The notes beneath the pieces were generated by a model. It saw only the letters and a list, made by a program, of their open reading frames with translations, made no database searches and was not told the origin of the DNA. 64,000 nt of DNA from Isoetes taiwanensis. Lineage: Eukaryota > Streptophyta > Lycopodiopsida > Isoetales > Isoetaceae. Below are positions 58,679 to 64,000 of this stretch, piece by piece; positions within the stretch are counted from its first letter, which is position 1; each line of letters begins with the position of its first letter. The stretch is taken from the NCBI GenBank assembly GCA_021234155.1, contig JAJEKV010000064.1, positions 5,886,001 to 5,950,000 of the forward strand. The letters run 5' to 3'. A program made the translations under genes and the position numbers.

Positions 58679-61600
58679 ATGCTCTCTCCAGGTACCCACT
58701 TCCTTGCCGAGCATTTCCTCTTCATCCCCTCTTTTACGCCGTTGAAAATGGCCCTCTCTGCCTCCCACTGTGCACTTTTAAATTTCCCGGTGTAATTTGG
58801 CCTTGCTTTCTCTCCATTCTTGGATCCCCCTTGTTCCTTGCCTCAAACCTGCATTTATCTCTTGCTCAGAAATGGTGAACGAAACAGAGTTTACGTTTAT
58901 TGGTTATCTTAATCTTGCTGATAATGCCTCTTACGTCAAAAGATGGATTTGTTCTCGTTTCTTAAGATGTGATATGTTGGCCCTGTGCTTACCCAGATGT
59001 TAGGTCTGTCTCTCCTTTCAAAGCAGTTAGCGGAGTTCTCTTTGAGCTCACAGGAACGGAAAACTTGCTCTTTCTGGTCTACTCTTGTTTCCAAGGCTTA
59101 GGGCATCGTCGGTTGTCTTTATTTGCTTTCTACACGAACTGGTTGAAATGGGTCTGATCTGAATCTTGCCTGAAATTAACAGCCATGCAATTAGGTCTTG
59201 TTTACGTATCTTCTTCAAGAAAGGCAGGCACTTTTATAGCGCGTGTCACGTTGCTCTGTTTAGAAGCAGATTTTCTTCTCTTACACATAACACTTAAGAA
59301 TCGCTTAAGAGCCCCTGAATGCTCCATAAGTACGTCAATTTGTATCTTATGCGTCGATAGATTAGCAAGACTACTAGAAGTCTATGCTTTGAATACTCTG
59401 CTGCACTGTAACCAGCTTTGAATAAGAAGCTGTTTTAGTATTTCATTAAGCTATGTTTAGGCATTCATTTGAACAACCCAGCTAACTAGTAACCCAGCTC
59501 ATTCAATTACGTCACATTAATGGAAAGGTCATACAGGAGGGCTTAACATTGTAACCAAGCATACTTGCAAAACAATGGGCTCTTTGAGGTCACGACTTGT
59601 ATATCTAATATGCTTCTATTATCATTCTTATTTATGCAATAACTCAAATTGCAGAGATCAATGAGCAAAAATGTAGAAGGTTGAATACTTATTCACTGAT
59701 GTGCAGAAGTATGTTAGATAAAATGTATTTTGGGACATACATTCCCAACGGTTCTAGTGCAGTTTCAAATAGTGGGTTTTCTAAAGTTTTATTTTCCAGG
59801 TTTAAAAATCCGCTTGAAGCGTAAAGGGGATGTCAACGCATTATCAATTACAGAATCAAATACCATTGGACATGAGGAAGGAGTCGGTGGCATTGAAAAT
59901 GGTGGAGTATCGAGATTTGAGTTGCTAGGAAACGCTTCAGCTACAGGTTCTTACAAAGAAAAGGAAAGTGACATTTCAGGCAAGATTGGTAAAGAAGCCA
60001 TTGTATCTGCAACTCTGGAGACTCCTAGGGAAGTCAATGGTCAGAAGAGGCAGGTTGATCTGTTGAAACACCAAACCAGCTTACAACATGTTCCCAACAT
60101 GCCTGGGGCCAATACAGTGGTGTCGCCACCAAAGCAGATGGGAACAAGCAAGAACATTCTTTACACCCCAACTTCTGTTGGGATGCCTGTTGAAAATAGC
60201 ACGCCTCCTTTTAAGGAGGCTAAAATGGACTCAGATGCTGATGGAATTACACATACTTCAGGAAAGGGAACCATACCGGGAAAGATACCCGACTTGGCAT
60301 CTTTGCAAGAACCATTAAATCGTGAACTGTATCGCATTCCAGGATACGCTGGTCAGTGACTTGTATTATAGATGAATTGTCTGTTCTTGCAATTTTGTTT
60401 GACTTTTGGCAATGGCCTTTGTATTTCAGGATGGTTTTCATGGAGCAAGGTGCATTCAATAGAACGGAATGCGTTCAAGGAATTCTTTGAAGGGAGATCT
60501 CCATCTAAAACTCCAAAGATATACAAAGAGTACAGAGACTTTATTATTAATAAGTACAGAGAAAACCCTTACCGAATCCTCACATTCACAGAGGTTAGGA
60601 AAATGCTGATTGGTGATGTCAATTGCCTCCGGAAGGTGTTTGATTTCTTAGACCAATGGGGTTTGATCAATCACCATGCTTCATCTGATGGGAAACACGC
60701 AACACAGTTGGAAGGTGTTTCTCCAGTCATTTCTACAGGATACTTGCATAATGGTATGCAAATGGCGTTTCCTGCTGTACCAGCTCCATCTATGGCATCT
60801 ACATGCAAACCAGCTATTGCCCAGGGAAATAGTGGAGTATTGCAAAGTTCTAATTTGTGTTCTCGTGGAAACATGTTTCAGTCTGCAACGCCTGCTAAAT
60901 CTGAAGCTGCAGCAGGTTCAAAAGTCACAAGTGCAACCAAATACAGTTGTAACAGTTGTGCAAAAGACTGTTCAAGTCAAAGATATCACTCTGCAAAGGT
61001 GTGCTGTTATCTTTTGCTTACATAGAGATAATAATATTAACACCAAGCCTTATGGCACTGAAGGCTGATTTTTTTTTGCTGTTATCTTGTACCCTGTCTA
61101 TAATTTTCGCGGCTGATGATGTTATCTGTGATTTTATAACAGACTGGTTCGAACCTCTGCATAAACTGCTTCAAAGATGGAAAATATGCCAATGTTAAGC
61201 AAGGATTGCTGCCAAGTGATTTTGTTTATTTGCATTCAGATACGGGTGTACCAGCCACTGAATGGACTGATCAGGAGGCCCTTCTTTTACTCGAAGGTAT
61301 TTCTAAGTTTGGAGAAAATTGGAGCCGGGTTGCTCAGCATGTGGGTACAAAGTCAAGAAATCAGTGTGTGACTTACTTCATACAGCTGCCTTTTGGTGAC
61401 CAATTTTTGAATGAGGTGGATTATGAAAATTTTAATGTCATTGACGCGGAAAAGGAAGTGACACCTGCTAAACGACAAAAAAAAGAGGATGTCACCAACA
61501 AGAATTCAGTCGATGTGCTCACGTCTTTTCAAGCAGAAGAGTTGGAACAGGACGAAGAAAGTGGCACTCCGTTTGTTGATTCTACTAATCCCTTATTCTC

Positions 61601-63352
61601 ACAGGTACAGATGAGTCTCCCATTGCACATAATAACGTTCAGTTCTATTCAGTGGGATCTCTGAGTCTAATAAAGCTGCATCAGATTTCTATGAAATATT
61701 GTTTTTCTTGCTCTGTATCTAGTAAGACTAATCAAAGGGGAGTTTGGGAAATCTCTTATGGCATTATTATTTTGCTGTAACTTGGCCTGGTGTATGTAAG
61801 GGATTTTGTAGTACACATGGCATTATATAAGCAATACTTTGCTTGCATTTCCATTGCAGGCGACTAATTTACATTTATTTGTCTGACTTAGGTGGCCTTT
61901 ATGTCATCCATGGTTGGACCACATGTTGCAGCAGCTGCAGCCCAAGCAGCCCTTACAGCATTAAGTGAGGAAGATTCATCACTAGACCTCAGTAACTGTG
62001 ACCTTCAATTGAAAGACAGGTATGTCTTATCAGAAAATTTGAAGCGTTTCCATATGGAAACTAGTCCTTATTTTAGAAGACAAATTTCTGGGTGCATTAG
62101 ATGAGTACATGTAGGTGCCATCCCTTGTTATTTTGAATATTCTTTTCTTCTACTTTTATTTGAAACTTAAGCATGACCTAAATGGTTCTTTTATTTGTGT
62201 AGCTATAAAGACGTTAAGCTGGAGACGGAACCCAAAATTAGGGCTGGTAAGTCCTTGAGAGTAATGCGAGCATCCTCTTCTTATTCGATTGATCAGAATA
62301 AATATATCCCTTTCTTGTCAGGCTGTTTGAGCATAACCATAAAATTTTTATTGTTAGATGCATAAAGCTGTTTTGGTAAAATGCATCAGCCACTTATCAT
62401 GTATGTGCCTGTAGTTTTTTCAGGGAGAGTTTTCTTGTATTCTTTCCTTGTTTGCTTCCCTTAAGCAGACAGGATGTACATGCAGTCCGTAGTTTATCAC
62501 TTAAACTTTATTTATATAGTCCAATTTTTTAATATGCTTGTATTATATGTTGTTTGTAAAGATACAGAAGAGGATGATCAAGATGTTAAGGATAAGGTAA
62601 ATGGGGAAAATGACAATGCAAGTGAAAAGAAGAAGAAGGATATAGTGCCAACATTGGCACAGGTAAGAGCTGGTATGGCAACAGCACTGGCAGCTGCGGC
62701 AGCTAATGCGAAGCATCTGGCCGATCAAGAGGAGCAGGAGATTGAACTTTGCATGAGCGGCCTCATCGAGAACCAGGTAACTTACAATCTTTCAGTCTTT
62801 TCCTGTTTTCACATCGTCCGTAGACACGAGGAGAGGCACAATAAGTGTTACACACACAAATCTGCTGGTGCCCCATTTGTAGTTTACTTTTCTTGGACTT
62901 TTACCAATCTGGCCTTCAGTTGCAATATCGAACTGTTTTATGGCTGGAGTCATGGATTCAGCAGTATCAGCAGTATCTGTCGTTTTGAATTTATCAACAC
63001 ACTATTTTTTTCTCCTTAAGAATTCCTTACTCTTTCATGTAGATTTGACATCCCCCTTTGTTCATTGTAGTACGTTATGTAGTGTAACTCTCCAGGCTTC
63101 TTTCCTGTCAAGTAGGCAATGTTTAGAGTTGTTGATATTGTATTGATCTTAACTATATTGTTGCCACTTTAAAAGCAGTTCAAGAAATTGCAGAGTAAGG
63201 TGGATCATTTTGAAGAACTTGAACTTCTTTATGAGAAGGAGAGGATTCAGCTAGAGCAAATGAGAGAGCAGCTATTTGCTGATCATCTTCGTCTTGCTCA
63301 ATATCAACTTTCAACCAGTCAAGAACGGCTTTCTGACTCTAGGCACAACTGA
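58679..63352 (+). CDS. SWI3A: SWI/SNF complex subunit SWI3A/B-like, eight exons
   Basis: Exons are 59800-60351, 60430-60998, 61143-61604, 61892-62019, 62203-62246, 62562-62776 and 63179-63352, all GT-AG with closing phases, and the stop is TGA at 63350. The first exon is uncertain: ATG at 58679-58691 (MLSP) followed by GTACCC joins in phase and gives 718 aa. Domains in order: a low-complexity N-terminal region; SWIRM (GWFSWSKVHSIERNAFKEFF to FLDQWGLINH); a ZZ-type zinc finger (CNSCAKDC..CINCF); a SANT/Myb domain (EWTDQEALLLLEGISKFGEN); the SWIRM-associated helices (MSSMVGPHVAAAAAQAAL); and a C-terminal coiled coil (KKLQSKVDHFEELELLYEKE). The sequence is closest to Arabidopsis SWI3A (IPxxxxWFxW, YKEYRDFIINK). 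Family knowledge: SWI3 proteins dimerise and scaffold BRM/SYD-type nucleosome remodellers in the nucleus. It looks intact. Confidence 0.93.
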
Positions 63353-64000
63353 GTAAGTGCAAATCCGATTTTTTAGTTCATAGGGTTCATAATTTCCCTC
63401 GTGCCGCTGCCCATGAGTTCCAGCTGTGATGATCAAATGGAAAAGGCAGGTATCATTGGGCTTTTGGGCTGAGAAAGGCATGGTAAAATTCATCTGTACA
63501 CTAAATTGTAAGAAAAGAAAGTTCTAATGCCAACCCTTTTGTGTTTCTAATCCATTTCATGGCTATCATCCTTTGGCTACTTCAAGGTTTCAGTTCTTTG
63601 AAATGAGTATGTTTGCAGCGAAGATTGCAATCCATAAGTCAACAAACACCTATTTTTAAATTACCTTTATTAGTTTCAGAATATGTACATCAGCGTCTCT
63701 CATAAAAGAAAAGTACAGGCATGTCAATGGCAATAATATTGACTCTCATTTTTCTGAGAATTCACCAGATTCTAGAACAAATATTCTATTTCTTGGACAG
63801 CAAGCAGCGTTGATGAATATCTTTTATAACAAGCTTTCAAGAACACTGTAAAGATCATACAAAACTCACTTCAGCTGGAACGGCCAAATTCGAGCACACT
63901 TGTTCAGAGACACATCCATTTTCAGATTGATCATGCAGAACTAAAGAACGGATCAACGCCAATAAAATTTGAAGAAAAGAATGCACAGATTAGTAGGGTT
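63353..64000. other. SWI3 3' UTR and downstream DNA
   Basis: This includes the 3' UTR of the plus-strand SWI3 gene. No further gene is recognised before the window ends. A minus-strand neighbour could end here but shows no coding. Confidence 0.4.

Overview
This is nuclear DNA of a land plant. Both clear host genes are plant-type genes with spliceosomal introns: a URT1-class RNA uridylyltransferase and a SWI3A/B-class SWI/SNF subunit. The rest is AT-rich and filled with layered, decayed retroelements. The species cannot be read from the sequence. A Penelope-like element, compact host introns and TE-dense flanks would fit a seed-free vascular plant (fern or lycophyte), but that is inference.

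Layout. 1-11.0 kb: mostly gene-free. A minus-strand set of exon-like segments (about 3.4-5.8 kb) looks like an unrecognised gene or its remnant. There is also a Helitron-type 3' terminus near 1.65 kb and several local tandem duplications. 11.0-15.4 kb: URT1, six coding exons on the minus strand, 1041 aa predicted. 17.3-20.3 kb: two convergent 5'-truncated LINEs, one with striking perfect palindromes. 20.3-26.6 kb: three diverged LTRs of one Ty3-like family, very large (AAC)n and (AATAAAG)n arrays, and a second Helitron terminus at 26.7 kb. 26.7-34 kb: decayed DNA with exon-like scraps, a tandem duplication and a gypsy remnant. 34-42.7 kb: a nearly complete but inactivated Ty3/gypsy chromovirus (minus strand). 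Its 3' LTR is fused to the pol fragment of a second gypsy element. 42.7-45.5 kb: a decayed Penelope-like (PLE) reverse transcriptase abutting the chromovirus. 46-51.3 kb: three more LINE fragments and further exon-like scraps. 53.0-58.4 kb: a disabled genomic copy of part of a URB1/EMB2788-like ribosome-biogenesis gene, lying between two short direct repeats. 58.7-63.35 kb: the SWI3A/B-like gene on the plus strand.

The host genes act independently. URT1 adds U to deadenylated mRNA tails in the cytoplasm, and SWI3 is a scaffold of nuclear SWI/SNF remodelling complexes. URB1, if functional elsewhere in the genome, would act in 60S ribosome assembly in the nucleolus. The least expected content is the PLE. 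Its reading frame is interrupted by 47-57-nt segments with splice-like borders, and no GIY-YIG domain was visible. All family calls come from reading motifs by eye; no database search was possible.
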